Part shown: positions 1 through 14,499 of the stretch, piece after piece | Numbering within the stretch: the stretch's first letter is position 1 | How the letters are laid out: each line of letters opens with the position of its first letter | Assembly (NCBI GenBank): GCA_964035545.1 | Contig: OZ037765.1 | Span: 27,826,004-27,890,003, forward strand | From: Bugula neritina | Lineage: Eukaryota > Bryozoa > Gymnolaemata > Cheilostomatida > Bugulidae | Direction of reading: 5' to 3' | Length of the DNA: 64,000 nt | Made by a program: the position numbers and the translations under genes | The notes under the pieces: generated by a model | The model's database searches: none | Told to the model about the DNA's origin: nothing | What the model saw: only the letters and a program-made list of their open reading frames with translations

Positions 1-421
1 CGAGTCTATAATAGATGTATCTTGCTTCACTTGGTTTATTAATTTACTTTACTTCTATGACAAAACTAAGTTCTTTTGAAATATCACATATCCATAGTTT
101 TAGAAGTTAAAATGTAAAGTTATGTATAGATGAGCTCTGGATTTAACATCATAGGTATTTTACATCCAAACACCAAATTAATAATTAAAAACCTTCGAGA
201 TCAAACACAATTTTTTGTGTGAAAGTATTCATTTTCAACATGCATGGCATAATACTTTACAAACAAAAATTTTTCCATGGTTTGAACTTATATAGATAGC
301 TACTTATTGGGCAGGCAACTTCCCTTGTCATCATTGTTGTCTATCGTGCTAAACTTTGCTTAAACAGCTTTTCTGTGCCAACCTCTCATATGTCATTACC
401 TTGACCCTGGAATATTTTCAG

Positions 422-3869
<3,448 letters not shown>

Positions 3870-4413
3870 GATTTTGCATCTGTGGAAGCTTATGCTATGT
3901 TTACAAAGGAAACTGGTATATGACCTTAACGTTATGGTTTCTAGTGCCTGATGTCAGAATAAAAATATTGCAGGACTCTTGCAGATGTGGTAGTCAACTA
4001 GAAATAACTGACATTTTAACATCATATTCACCATACATGCATCATTATACGAAACTGTAGCAACTTTCAACTATGAGTTACGTTTATTTACTTTTATTTT
4101 TCTGTTTATTTTGGATGATTGTTTTTTTATTCTCCTTTATTTTTATATCTTATATGTAACAGCTGCTTGTCTCTGCTAGAAATGAATATGAATAAATCCA
4201 TAAATAACCAATTAATAAAAAAAACTCACTATTTACAAAACTATGTATATATCTGAATTTATTTTATACAATAAAAAATATTATAAAATTGCTTTAGCTG
4301 TCAACAATCAACTACAACCATTTCACCATTCTGCTATACACAATGTCAGGCACACAGTAGTTTAACTTTTTATAAATTATTACAACTCACATTAGATTCT
4401 TGAATTTCATAAA
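3870..4413. other. 3' UTR and short intergenic spacer
   Basis: This stretch follows the stop codon of the BAIAP2-like gene. It has AATAAA at 3958-3963 and further AT-rich sequence up to the first exon of the HAP2 gene. I see no coding potential or structured RNA in it. The HAP2 promoter must lie here, but no clear TATA or initiator element stands out. Confidence 0.5.
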
Positions 4414-7400
4414 ATGTATTCTAGTGTTATGAATGCTGTAGCTTTCTTGCTGCTGCTGTTACAACATCTTTTTGTGAATAATATTAAGTCTCAAAACATC
4501 ACTGTCATGTCAAGGTCACTGGTATATTGTACACATAGTGGAGATCAAGAATGCTCTGTCCAGTTGGCAATAATAATCAATATTTTCAACTGGACTAAAG
4601 TAAGTGACAATGTTATGATTATAAGCTATGATTTTATATGTGATTTGAATAGCCATTTTTAGTAGCGATATATTATTACTACGTTCATTAAAAGAGCAGG
4701 TGGAAATAATTATAATATATTTATAATTTCTTATAATGTGCAATATAAATGCATATATCACACTATGGTGCTGGTAAATTGTTTGTATAATAAAAAACTA
4801 GATTGAAAGTTTTCTGCTTACAGTTGAATTCTTCATGAAGTTTCATAATGCATGGGCAGTTTTCACTGGGCATTGCTGCACTATTATTTAAATATCAATT
4901 ATATAACCCACATGCAAATTACAAATTTATCTTCTGTTAAGCAGTTTGGTTGTACATAGGCTTGATCTTAACATTTTATTCCTGAAACTATAGTCGCCTG
5001 ATAGATGCTGCTGTGCCATAAGATTCACACATATTTCTTTGCTTCTTGTTTATAGATATTTTTTTGGTATGTGTTGAAATAAAATGAACTAAATTCAACT
5101 CAACAAGTCCAGTAAAAGGAAACATAGTCACAAATTGATTTTATAGTTTGAGAATTTAGTACATAATAAGACTGTAATTATTTATATAATCGTATGTTAG
5201 GTGATATTTTGTTTATTTTCCAAGTAAACTAGTAAGATGGCAACTTTTGATGTCTACTGCTCAAGGTAATTACATACATGTGTACAGAATTAAAGCCACG
5301 ATGTAAAATAACTTTAGATACAAAGCCATGCAATATCTGTTGATCATATAATGGAGAATGGCAGAAGAGTGAAAATTTCCCCTCCACTAGAAATAGCCAT
5401 TAAACCTGAAATCGGCACAATTACACACGACATGTATAAGCTAGGCCAAGTGAACGCAGGACCTGAGATAACAGAAATTGATAGCTATTCCTGTTCAAAC
5501 ATTTCTCAGAAAATGAAAACATCCTGTTTTTGCTGCTCTAAACCCAAACTGCTACAGGAAGCTGATAATAGTAGGTCAGCAGCAAAAGTGAAATGTATCT
5601 ATGACAGCAATACATGGTACAACCTTTACGCTGCTGGAAAAACTTATGTAGACCAAAATCTAACCGGTGAGTTATCAGCAGTAAGTGGTGAGGAAGGGTG
5701 GTTTGCTAGCACTGCCAGTATATAAGTTAAATCTAATAAACATAGTTTATTGATAATATTATATTGTTGTGGCAGTAATAGTGTTACTTCTTCTGAAATA
5801 TAACTGGGTGTCATGGTATGTCCAAATTTATGTTTTGTTGGAATAGTACTGATTAATAGACTATTTTGAAACTGTTTGTTAAGAGTTATGTTCTCCTTAA
5901 AAAGTAGCAAACTTGGCATAAAGTACTATTACAACAGAATAGAAACCTAAAATGATAATATCGAAATCATTTTAAAACACTAAGGGATGGTGTAGTGGTA
6001 TAGCAAATTAAAAACAGGCATAATGCTTAAAATTCAACAGCTGAGTACAGTTGGATGAATGATTTTGTATGTTATGCTGTTGTGTAACTAGTGGTGATGG
6101 AAAGCTTTCTAATATTATAATATGAGCCATGGGCTATGCAATGTGTCCGAGCATTTTACATTTTCCGTAGCCATAGTCCATAAATCTATACACATAGAAT
6201 AAATATGAATCAGTGTTAGTTGGCGCCAGTATATATATTTTTTACTTCATGCCGTTGTTTATGAAGTTAAAATAAAAACAAATGATATTGTTATTTAACT
6301 GGTTGTATTGTAGTGGACATATTGTGGAGAAAAAGCACATCCTCTAAGTTACAAACAAACAACTTTTTCTTCACTGGAAATCAGAGAGAAAAAGAGTATA
6401 ATGAAGTAGTTGTGAGAAATATAATTCACGCAGAAGATAGTGCGGTAGCTTTGTCGCCAAATTATCGATTACTTGTATCAGAAGGCAAGTGTTGTATTAT
6501 AGCATTGTTGTTATACAAGCTTTTGGAGAAAAGGCTATGAAAAGCTTTCAGTTAAACAGCTAATGTCCTATGTACATCCTGATTTCCCTCTCTCTGTACT
6601 ACTCAACTATAGTTAACATGTTCTGTGCACAATAAACATATTTGTAGCAATCCTATAGCAAGGTCTATGCATATATACAAACTCACTACACTTTGATAAA
6701 CTACTGAAATATTTAACCATATTGATCTTGTTATTGTTTTTTTGTTGTAAAAAATAAGTAATTTGTGATGTATAATTTGTATAATTTGTAAGTTTGTTAG
6801 AGTCTTTTATTAATGTAAAACATGAACACTTTCTGAAGGAATTAGCACAGCTGTAGTCTGCATAAACCATTGCTGTGTTACACACTGTAAGACTAATAAT
6901 CTGTATGCATACACTGTAGATGACAGTGATGGTCAGATGACCACAGGCATGCTAGGAGACAAGGCTTTGATGATTGATAAAAGCAAAATTGACTATACAG
7001 GAAAAACGTGTGCAAAAATTGGAGTGTCAAAGGAAACCATCATAAAGCAAAGAGACTATTGTAGTCCCCTTGTTAGTTGTGTAGAAAACCAAATCAAAGA
7101 TTTGTTGTCAACAGCAAAACTGTCAGTAACTGTTCCCAATTCAAGGTTAACAGGAAACGTTGATAAGAGAAAGTTGACTCGACAAGGCGTGGCAGCAAAT
7201 AGTTTGGAGATTTACTTACCAGCTGAAGGTTATTCAATAACATAATTTCCAGTAGCTACATGTACTTTATAAAGAATGTCCATATCTCCACATTGTTCCA
7301 TAAAACTTGCATTAAACAGCTGTTATGTACCTGTCAACTTTTCCAAGTGTTCTAACATGATTAGTCTGATTAAATAGTAAAGAATATGCAATATTTTATA

Positions 7401-10400
7401 AAATGCTTTACAGCTTTTTGGTGCATGTTTTATTGTAAATAGAATATGTTTTAGATACTCTTTTTCTGTATGATTTCCCTTCAGCTCAAATATCAGATAT
7501 TTGGAGCTACTCGACTAAGAACCAATTCTTCAAAGTACACGTGAGTCATGCTGCTCAACCTGTTTCTTTTTACCTCCACTATTATCCTTCAGAGAACATA
7601 TTTAATTTTTAGTTTATGTAACCTTGTGCGTTACAAACAGCCAGGTTGGTTACAGTAGCTGGTGTAGGCTGGAAGCTGTAGATAATTTAAACAGAACATC
7701 TAAAAAGTATATAGGGAGCAGCCCTGGTCTAGGGGGTTAGAGCGTTTGTTTAGTAAACACGAACCCCTACAAGGCCATTGGTGATGTTAGGAAGAGCATC
7801 CAGTCACAATTGCTCCTGTGCCCCATACGAATAAGTCTTTAGCCCAATTTAACAAAAAAAAACCTTTTTCATCAGGGGTTGCTCACAAGGATGATGACTA
7901 TAACCTTGCGTGAGTTTTTCTTTCATTTAGACAGTGGGTGGTAAACTCTTCATAAAATAACTTCTTTTACAAATAACATTTCTGATAGAAGTTGAAACAT
8001 AATAGATTATGTAACTTGGCTGATTACTAACTGGTTAACTTATTCACATTTAGTAATTAAAAGCATTTAAATAGTTGTTGGCACTTATAAACAAAGATTT
8101 GTTACAGAAGTTTTATACAATTTTAGGTCAAAATATTTCATCCAATGAATACAAGTGAAGAAGTTATGGTAAAAATAAACCATTGTGATAGCCCGAACAT
8201 TATAATGAGACCAGTGATACCACAGCGTGAAGTCCTGACTAGTTACCAAAGCAGGGAGTTTCTGTTTACAATCTCTTACAGGGAAAATCCACCACTTGTT
8301 ATTGATGACATAAAGTGCATTACAACTGTTCAAAACTACCAATCCAAGACAATTGCTAGGCGCAGGTAAAAACTTCAACTCCCTCGCTGTAAGGCTTTGG
8401 TTCAAGATATAAGCTTTGCATTATAGAGTTAATGTCAGTGATTAACTAGACACATACAACTGTTTTTGCCAGTTGAGCAAAGTAAGGACAGCCCAAGATT
8501 TTGAACAATGTCATGGTAAACAATAAAATATTAAATAATGATATTAGCAAAATGTCTATTTTAATTTTCAGTTGTTAATTCAGTTGAAGTGTTGCCTTCA
8601 TGTTATTTACAGATTTGGTCTCAATGTATTGCACGCTGGTCACTGTATAGGACCATGCAAATGTATTTGGCTAAAGAAGTTAAGTTCTAATCGAAAATGC
8701 AAACTGATGGAACTAGAAGAAGTTATAGAAGCTGGCTTTAGAGGAAACAACTATATCACCAATGGCTTTAGTCATTTTAAAGATAAAAAGGTAAACTGCT
8801 TTAATTATAAATATCTTTCATGAAAGAACTTTCTAATATTTTCTGAGTGCTTCATATAAGCAAGTTATTTATAATTAACTCAAATTGTTTTGTCTTGACG
8901 TTTTATTTGTTACATGCAGCTTATTTGTAATTGTAGTTTGTAAATTGTAGGGTTTTTAAAGATGTGGGTCAAATACTGCAGGCTTATTAGGTTGGCTTAT
9001 TAAGTTGAATTATTTATTTTATATAATACAGTATTTATACAGTTAGAATAAGTAAGAGGAGCTCACAATGTAAACAGCTATCATATTATGACATCTTTCA
9101 GAACTGCGTTCAGTTTATTCTCAAACACCCAACATTTTTTAATTGATTTTTAGATAAGCTTGTCAACGATATCAGGAATAGCCCTACTATTTTCATCAAT
9201 GTTAGTTATAGGGTGGATTAAAGCAATTGCTGGACTTTTTCAAAATTGTAACAAAACCAATAAATTTGGCTTATGTCTGTTTACAAGGCATAGTACAAAA
9301 CAAAAAGACTTTGATTGGGTAAATCTTATCAACTTATAATACTATTATAATGTATGTAATTATATATTAGTATACTGTATACAGTTTATGTATATAATTT
9401 AATGCTAAAAGCAATAAATTAGTATAAATAATTAAAGTTCTAACAGTAAAAATATTATCTTAGAACAGTGAACTAACAATTTTGAAGTTTGATAACAAAT
9501 TCTACCAGCAATTTGTATAATATGACTTAACAGCTTTAAAGCTTGAATTGGCCTATTAGTATAAAGACATGTACATCAGTGAAACGCACTTTATTGTATA
9601 GGATGTTAACATAGCTGTGTGAACACATTGTGTAAAGATAAATAATGCCTTTATCCACATTTTTTGTTTTTCTACATTGTAGAACATATTTCTGCAGTGC
9701 AAAAGATTATATGTTGGTTAAACTATCTGAACATCTAGCTTTTTGAGTGCTGATAGCAGAAGAATGATATTTATTAGGTTAATGTTATTACAGGAAGTCG
9801 GTTCTGCCTATGCCAACATCCAAACTCGCCAACCTCCTGGCTTCTCAACCACTCTCAAGTTCTTTCTTATCAACTCCTTGTTTTTGTTTTACCTTCCAAT
9901 TTTCCCACTGCACTACGCAATACTTAAATGTCGATCTTACAATCAGCATGTCCATGGAAAGATTCGGAAACCTGTTTTAACATCAAATGCTGGTCTTGGT
10001 CCAAAAGCAAGAAAAAATTTAAAGCAAATAAATAGTAAGTCATTATAAATAAATCTTGACTTAAAAAACATTTTTAGATATTGTTAATTTTTTTTTGTCG
10101 TTGTGACATTATATAATTTGTCTTAAGTTTATTTACTGCATCCTCACACCTTTCAACAGCCAATTTGTCAGCAAACGATAACTCTGAAAAGCGCGAAAGG
10201 GATTGGATGGAAGATATGCTAATATTTGGAAAATCAGAATCTAAACCAGTTAAGGGTTTTAGCCAAGAAACATCTCCAGCTGTGCTTGAAGTCACCAGCA
10301 CAATCTCTAGCAGTCCATCACTGGGTCAAAGTTCGTCAAGCAATAATTTATTCTTTGGCAAGAAACATGTTTCAGAAAATACCCAGAGAAATATTAGTGA

Positions 10401-12016
10401 CAGACTAAAAGAAGATTTCATAAATGATCTGAGAGCTCAATCTAAGAGGCACCTTAAGGTTTGTAGTTGCACTGAAAAGTTTGTAGGTAATGTAGGCTTA
10501 TAGCTCTGTAGATAAACTTGGGTTAGTGAAGGCAAGTTATATACATTTTTCACAAAAACATAGTATTATCTTTATCCAGAAGTTTGCATCCAAGAAGAAA
10601 CTTTATTGTTGCACATCTTTGCTAATGACATAGGTAACTAAAATATTCATCAACTAATATACTTTCAAAATTAAGCTGTTGCTTTGAGATTCAGTCTTAA
10701 TTGTCATTCACATGAGATCTTTCTATTGCTTAACAACACAAATGGAAGAACCCAACAAAGTGTTTGAATACAAATTGTTTACAGTGAAGTGCTTTAAGAT
10801 ATACCTTTCTATAGCTTATAGAATCTGAAATATCTTTAGTTCTATCACTGACTTGAACACAAGATAGGAAGATATACATATTGACCTTAGAAATTACTGT
10901 TAAATCTGCTTGCTTTTCAGGCTTCCAAAAAGCACAAAAATAGACATAAGGACTCTCCATTTCTCAGCAAGTCCGTAGAGCACCAACCACTGGTTAGCAG
11001 TGCATTCTCTGGAACTCTGGGTAGCTGTTCATTTGATCAGGACGAAGAGTTGCTGAACTACAAGGTGAAAGTTGCTCACCTCATTTATACCAAGTCAGTG
11101 ACTTTCGTTTAAGAAGCCAATGAAAATTATATAATTTGATAATAAAAACTTGTTCTGTGATCAGTCTTTTAACAGATTACTGTGTTATGCGAACTGCGAA
11201 GTGTGGGCTGCTAGATATGCCAGCTAACAATATTCATGCTAAGATGGTTATGTAGATTACAGAGGAAATACTTAATAAGAAGGAAAGAGATAAATTGGAT
11301 AGGCTGCTTGATATAGAAACACCATTATACTATAATAGCTGCAGTCCATTGCAGGGCCTTGTGAACCCAGGGTCTATGTTCAGCTTGTGTGGGAGACTTC
11401 AGAAGACTAGGAACTTTGTTTATCAGGTAGGATATGTTTGAGATTACACTGTTACATGCTTCATTACACTAAGTTTTTGGATCATACGTGTAAAACAGAG
11501 GCTATGTAATACACTGTAATACTTTTATTAAAAATAAAAGAGAAACTTTTTTATGTTTACTACTTTATTTATCTAAATAAATGTAGTTTACTCTATTTAT
11601 TTAGATAACTGAAGTAGTAAACAAAATGTTTTTCGTATATATTTTTTTAATGAAGTTACTAGCCCTTAAGGTTATAATATTTTTCATCATTGCAAAAGAA
11701 CTACTGTTACATCAACTATCAAAAATAATGCTGCAATGCTTATGAAAGCAGTCACTATGAAAATTATACTATGCATGTATATTAATAAAGTTGTGACAGG
11801 TAAACAGAGTCTATCAACATTGTTTTGCAGTTTGACCTTGCACTGTATAAGACACAGCTATACGAGTGCAACAGAAATTACCTAGTGCAGCTAGAAGAGC
11901 CTCAACAACTACACACCAAAGATTTTGTGATAAAATTTTCTTGTAAAGAAGCTATTAAGTTGGTAACTGTCAAGCCTGTGTTCCCATGCCTCAACAAACA
12001 AATAAATTCGCTATAA
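4414..12016 (+). CDS. HAP2: HAP2/GCS1 gamete membrane fusogen, complete 14-exon gene
   Basis: Predicted 888-aa type I membrane protein that merges gamete plasma membranes at fertilisation. Exons: 4414-4599, 5237-5265 (tentative micro-exon), 5365-5666, 6314-6484, 6920-7228, 7485-7540, 8127-8365, 8613-8790, 9154-9318, 9794-10034, 10160-10458, 10921-11064, 11265-11426, 11831-12016. All phases agree. A signal peptide (MNAVAFLLLLLQHLFVN, from Met at 4429 or 4414) precedes a Cys-rich ectodomain. Diagnostic matches to plant HAP2: SCFCCSK (CC-rich part), WYNLYAAGKTYV (WFHVFGIG-like), and TCAKIGV followed by CSPLVSCVENQI (ECNKIGV...CSSPYWSCLHNQL) at about residues 261-286. A second Cys cluster GHCIGPCKCIW (about 455) is followed by an amphipathic stretch (491-520), a transmembrane segment at about 568-590 (FFLINSLFLFYLPIFPL) and a long tail of about 300 aa with basic SKKHKNRHKD. 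AATAAA lies at 12052. The intron after 6484 has a GC donor. Identity is strong; exon 2 and the tail end are less sure. Confidence 0.88.
5985..6060 (+). other. tRNA-like 5' half, probably SINE debris
   Basis: GGATGGTGTAGTGGTATAGC at about 5987-6006 looks like the acceptor and D-arm with a pol III A box. No B box (GGTTCGAATCC-like) or matching 3' acceptor strand follows. It lies in the third HAP2 intron. I read it as a fragment of a tRNA-derived element, not a tRNA gene. Confidence 0.25.
6510..6651 (+). repeat. Dispersed repeat, copy 1 (in HAP2 intron)
   Basis: This begins with TAGCATTGTTGTTATACAAGC and ends near GTGCACAATAAACATATT. It matches 14299-14482 in the same order: TTGTTGTTATACAAGC, a GAGAAAA.GC.ATG.AAAGCTT block, ACAGCTAATG or AAAGCTAATG, an ACATGTT block and AATAAA-ACATATT at the 3' end. 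It is probably a short non-autonomous retroelement whose end supplies a polyadenylation-like signal. It has no coding capacity. Confidence 0.55.
7713..7919 (+). mobile_element. tRNA-derived SINE, copy 1
   Basis: A tRNA-like head (CCCTGGTCTAGGGGGTTAGAG, resembling an A box) is followed by a degraded B-box region, then CATTGGTGATGTTAGGAAGAGCATCCAG, a C-rich middle and a tail ending CTATAACCTTGCGTGAGTTTT. The same head, middle and tail occur in order at about 16162-16340. The GATGTTAGGAAGAGCATCC block resembles the 3' module of tRNA SINEs known from several aquatic animals (from memory). It lies in HAP2 intron 6. Confidence 0.65.
11554..11623. repeat. Imperfect inverted repeat (hairpin) in the last HAP2 intron
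   Basis: The left arm at about 11554-11579 (TGTTTACTACTTTATTTATC) pairs with the right arm at 11594-11623 (GATAACTGAAGTAGTAAACA) with a few mismatches and a loop of about 14 nt. It is AT-rich and may be a degenerate foldback element. Confidence 0.5.
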
Positions 12017-12348
12017 CTTTTCTTTAGTTACAGCCGTACTTATAGTAGTCCAATAAAATAGAGAAGTTAATCCAGACAGCAACAGCGTAATATTATATTA
12101 TTTAAAATAAATAATGATACAATAAAAGAGATTAAATTCTAAAAGATTAATTTGAATAAACATATTTGTAACATCCGTGGAGAGATTCTTGCACCGTGTC
12201 ATAATTCTCATCAGAGTTAATACTTCCTATAGCACATGTTTTGAGATCTACAAAAGAATACCTTGAGTTTAGAATATAACATACGCATGTAATAGGCCTA
12301 TTTTATTAAAACAGTTCAAATATTTAACAAATAGTTATGCAAGAATAC
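12017..12348. other. Shared 3' flank between convergent genes
   Basis: This region carries the HAP2 poly(A) signal AATAAA at 12052-12057 and the minus-strand signal of the small gene at 12306-12301. I see nothing else. Confidence 0.5.
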
Positions 12349-13227
12349 CTACTTTAGTCCAAGAGTATGAGAGCCTTCTTGGTCTTTAGTAAGCACAGCT
12401 GGCGTGGCTGTAAAAGGCTTCTTGAACCATTCCACAAACCCTAAATAAAAAATTAATTTAATATTAAAATTAACCCTATCTGCTGGTAGTAGAGGATTAG
12501 CACATACTATAATAATTATCATCAGGAACAGAAAGTAGAAGTGCCATGGCAGTCAAAATAGTCACAAGAGAAATGGGTCTACAATCAATATTAAAGAAAG
12601 TACAACATTATACATATTATTCAAAATAAAAAACTTATGGAGGCAGCCAAAAGTTTTACTGATACAAGAAAAATACAAGTTTTGTGCAGCAGTTTTCAAA
12701 AATAAAAAGAAAGAAACAATTGGCAAGGTATATAGCCACCATTACGAGTAATGCACCCTAGCCTTATATATTTAATGAAATACATGTATAAACCAATAGT
12801 ATATATACAAGAGAAATTCTCACTATCCAAAATTAGTTTTGACAACCACAATCTCTGAGTGGGCTAGCAATATATTATATTAGATACCATTAAAAGAATA
12901 AAATTACTCAAAAAAATCAGTTAAATAATTTATGTTTACATTCCAACAAAAAATGTTTAGTTCAGTTATTATATATTGTTTTGAAAAAATTGGAGGAAGA
13001 CATTTACAGCTTCAGCCTAACATTGCAATGTGAAGTATTACGACTTTCAACTTAGATTAGTTTTTCCTCAAGAACTCATAATAAATGCAAAACTTGCCAG
13101 GAGCAGACAATCCCACCGAGTCTCGTAATTCTGGAGTAGATTTTGACTCGGCATTTTTACTTGAGATTTGATGCTGTTTTTCAGTTGATATTGCAGCTTG
13201 CACTTGCACCCATGGAACTGAAGCCAT
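12349..13227 (-). CDS. Small protein of unknown family, 73 aa, two coding exons
   Basis: I do not recognise this gene. Coding exons on the minus strand are 13227-13098 and 12440-12349, separated by an intron with a GC donor (CCTG|GCAAGT) and a TTATTTAG acceptor. The start is AAAATGGCT, a good context, and the protein begins MASVPWVQVQAAIS. The second exon gives FVEWFKKPFTATPAV and a TAG stop, with a minus-strand AATAAA at 12306-12301. A likely 5' UTR exon starts at about 13287 after CAATTTTAG. There is no signal peptide or membrane segment; the protein is hydrophilic and Lys/Ser/Thr-rich. Other frames of the same exons are also open, so the frame is the main doubt. It is convergent with HAP2, with about 330 bp between stop codons. 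Confidence 0.45.
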
Positions 13228-14298
13228 TTTAATGCTGGTAATGCGTTTACTATATCAAAGTGGCATATAGGACTTGAAAAATCAACCTAAAATTGCAAGG
13301 AACAATAAATTGGTAAAATAAAGCATCAATTTTAAAAACAATAACAAGCTACAGTTATATTGCTTTAAAAACATCGAATCTGACTTGAAGAACACTTATT
13401 TATGCTACATTTTTTCATATGTGAAAAGTCAATGTACATACATATTAAAATACTTTAGAAAAAAGGATCGAATCAATAAAATCTGGTTTGCTGAATTTGT
13501 AATATGTGACATAGTATCACTTTATTCACTGTTTATTTTATGATTGTATGCCATCAGTCATGAGAATAGAAATAATTAGGCCAATATCATGCTTGGTGTA
13601 CAAAACAACGAATTCAGCATTGTTATTATTTGACACACTCTCTAAATATTTATACTGGGCATTTAGACTACCACTGATATACTACCTTCTCAATTCAAAC
13701 AAAACTAAGCAGCTTACATCAAAAACTATAGATTATATATTTAGCTTCCTACTGGTCAGTTATACATAACAATTGAACTCTATTACGATTTACTAATAGT
13801 TTCATTTTTTAAGTATAAAGCTTAACATAACATTAATTGATTTATATAGAAACTAAAAGTAGAAAAGCTAAAGAAAAATGATGTCTTTAACCTTTTCTTA
13901 CCCATTAGCACAAATAATTGCTTTCTTAGTTGCTAGTAAACTTCAATTTAAAGTAATATTAATATAGACTATAAGTATATGTATATCAATATGAATATGG
14001 TTATCGTTATCATATCAATGTTGATAATCCTGATGAACTCATGATTTACTTTCAGTGCATGATAATTATTGAATTTTCATCCTAATATTAGTAATACAAG
14101 TAATACAAAAGCAAAACTAAGGGCAAGTAAAATTTACAAAATACTGGCGATACTTATTATATTTATAAATCATTAAATTTCATTTTAAAAATAAATCAAA
14201 ATGTATTACTATTAGTGTTACTATTTGTATTAGAATTACATTTAGTCTTACAATATGTTGTATACAGTATATTCACATATTGCATTATACTTCAACTT

Positions 14299-14482
14299 AT
14301 AGCTTTGTTGTTATACAAGCTCATGCACTCATACAGGCTTTAACTTTAACTTTAAGAGAAAAAGCCATGTAAAGCTTGCTGATAAAAAGCTAATGCTTTG
14401 GGCACATATTGTTCCTCACTCTTTCTCTACGACCCAGCTTGGTAACACTAACATGTTAAATGTTCAATAAAACATATTCTCA
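14299..14482 (+). repeat. Dispersed repeat, copy 2
   Basis: This is the second copy of the element at 6510-6651, with about 40 extra bases near its 5' end (an ATGCACTCATACAGGCTTTAAC region). It ends in TTCAATAAAACATATTCTC. Confidence 0.55.
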
Positions 14483-14499
14483 TTCTGTCTTTACATAAT

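Noticed and set aside
4356-4428. Met at 4414 as the certain HAP2 start
   Set aside because: Met at 4429 gives a cleaner signal peptide. Both are in frame, so the first was kept only as the outer limit.
5985-6060. A tRNA gene
   Set aside because: It has an A-box-like head but no anticodon arm, B box or acceptor complement.
11065-11112. HAP2 ending by read-through at TAA near 11112
   Set aside because: Exons 13 and 14 join in phase with good splice signals and are followed by AATAAA. The short form remains possible as an isoform.
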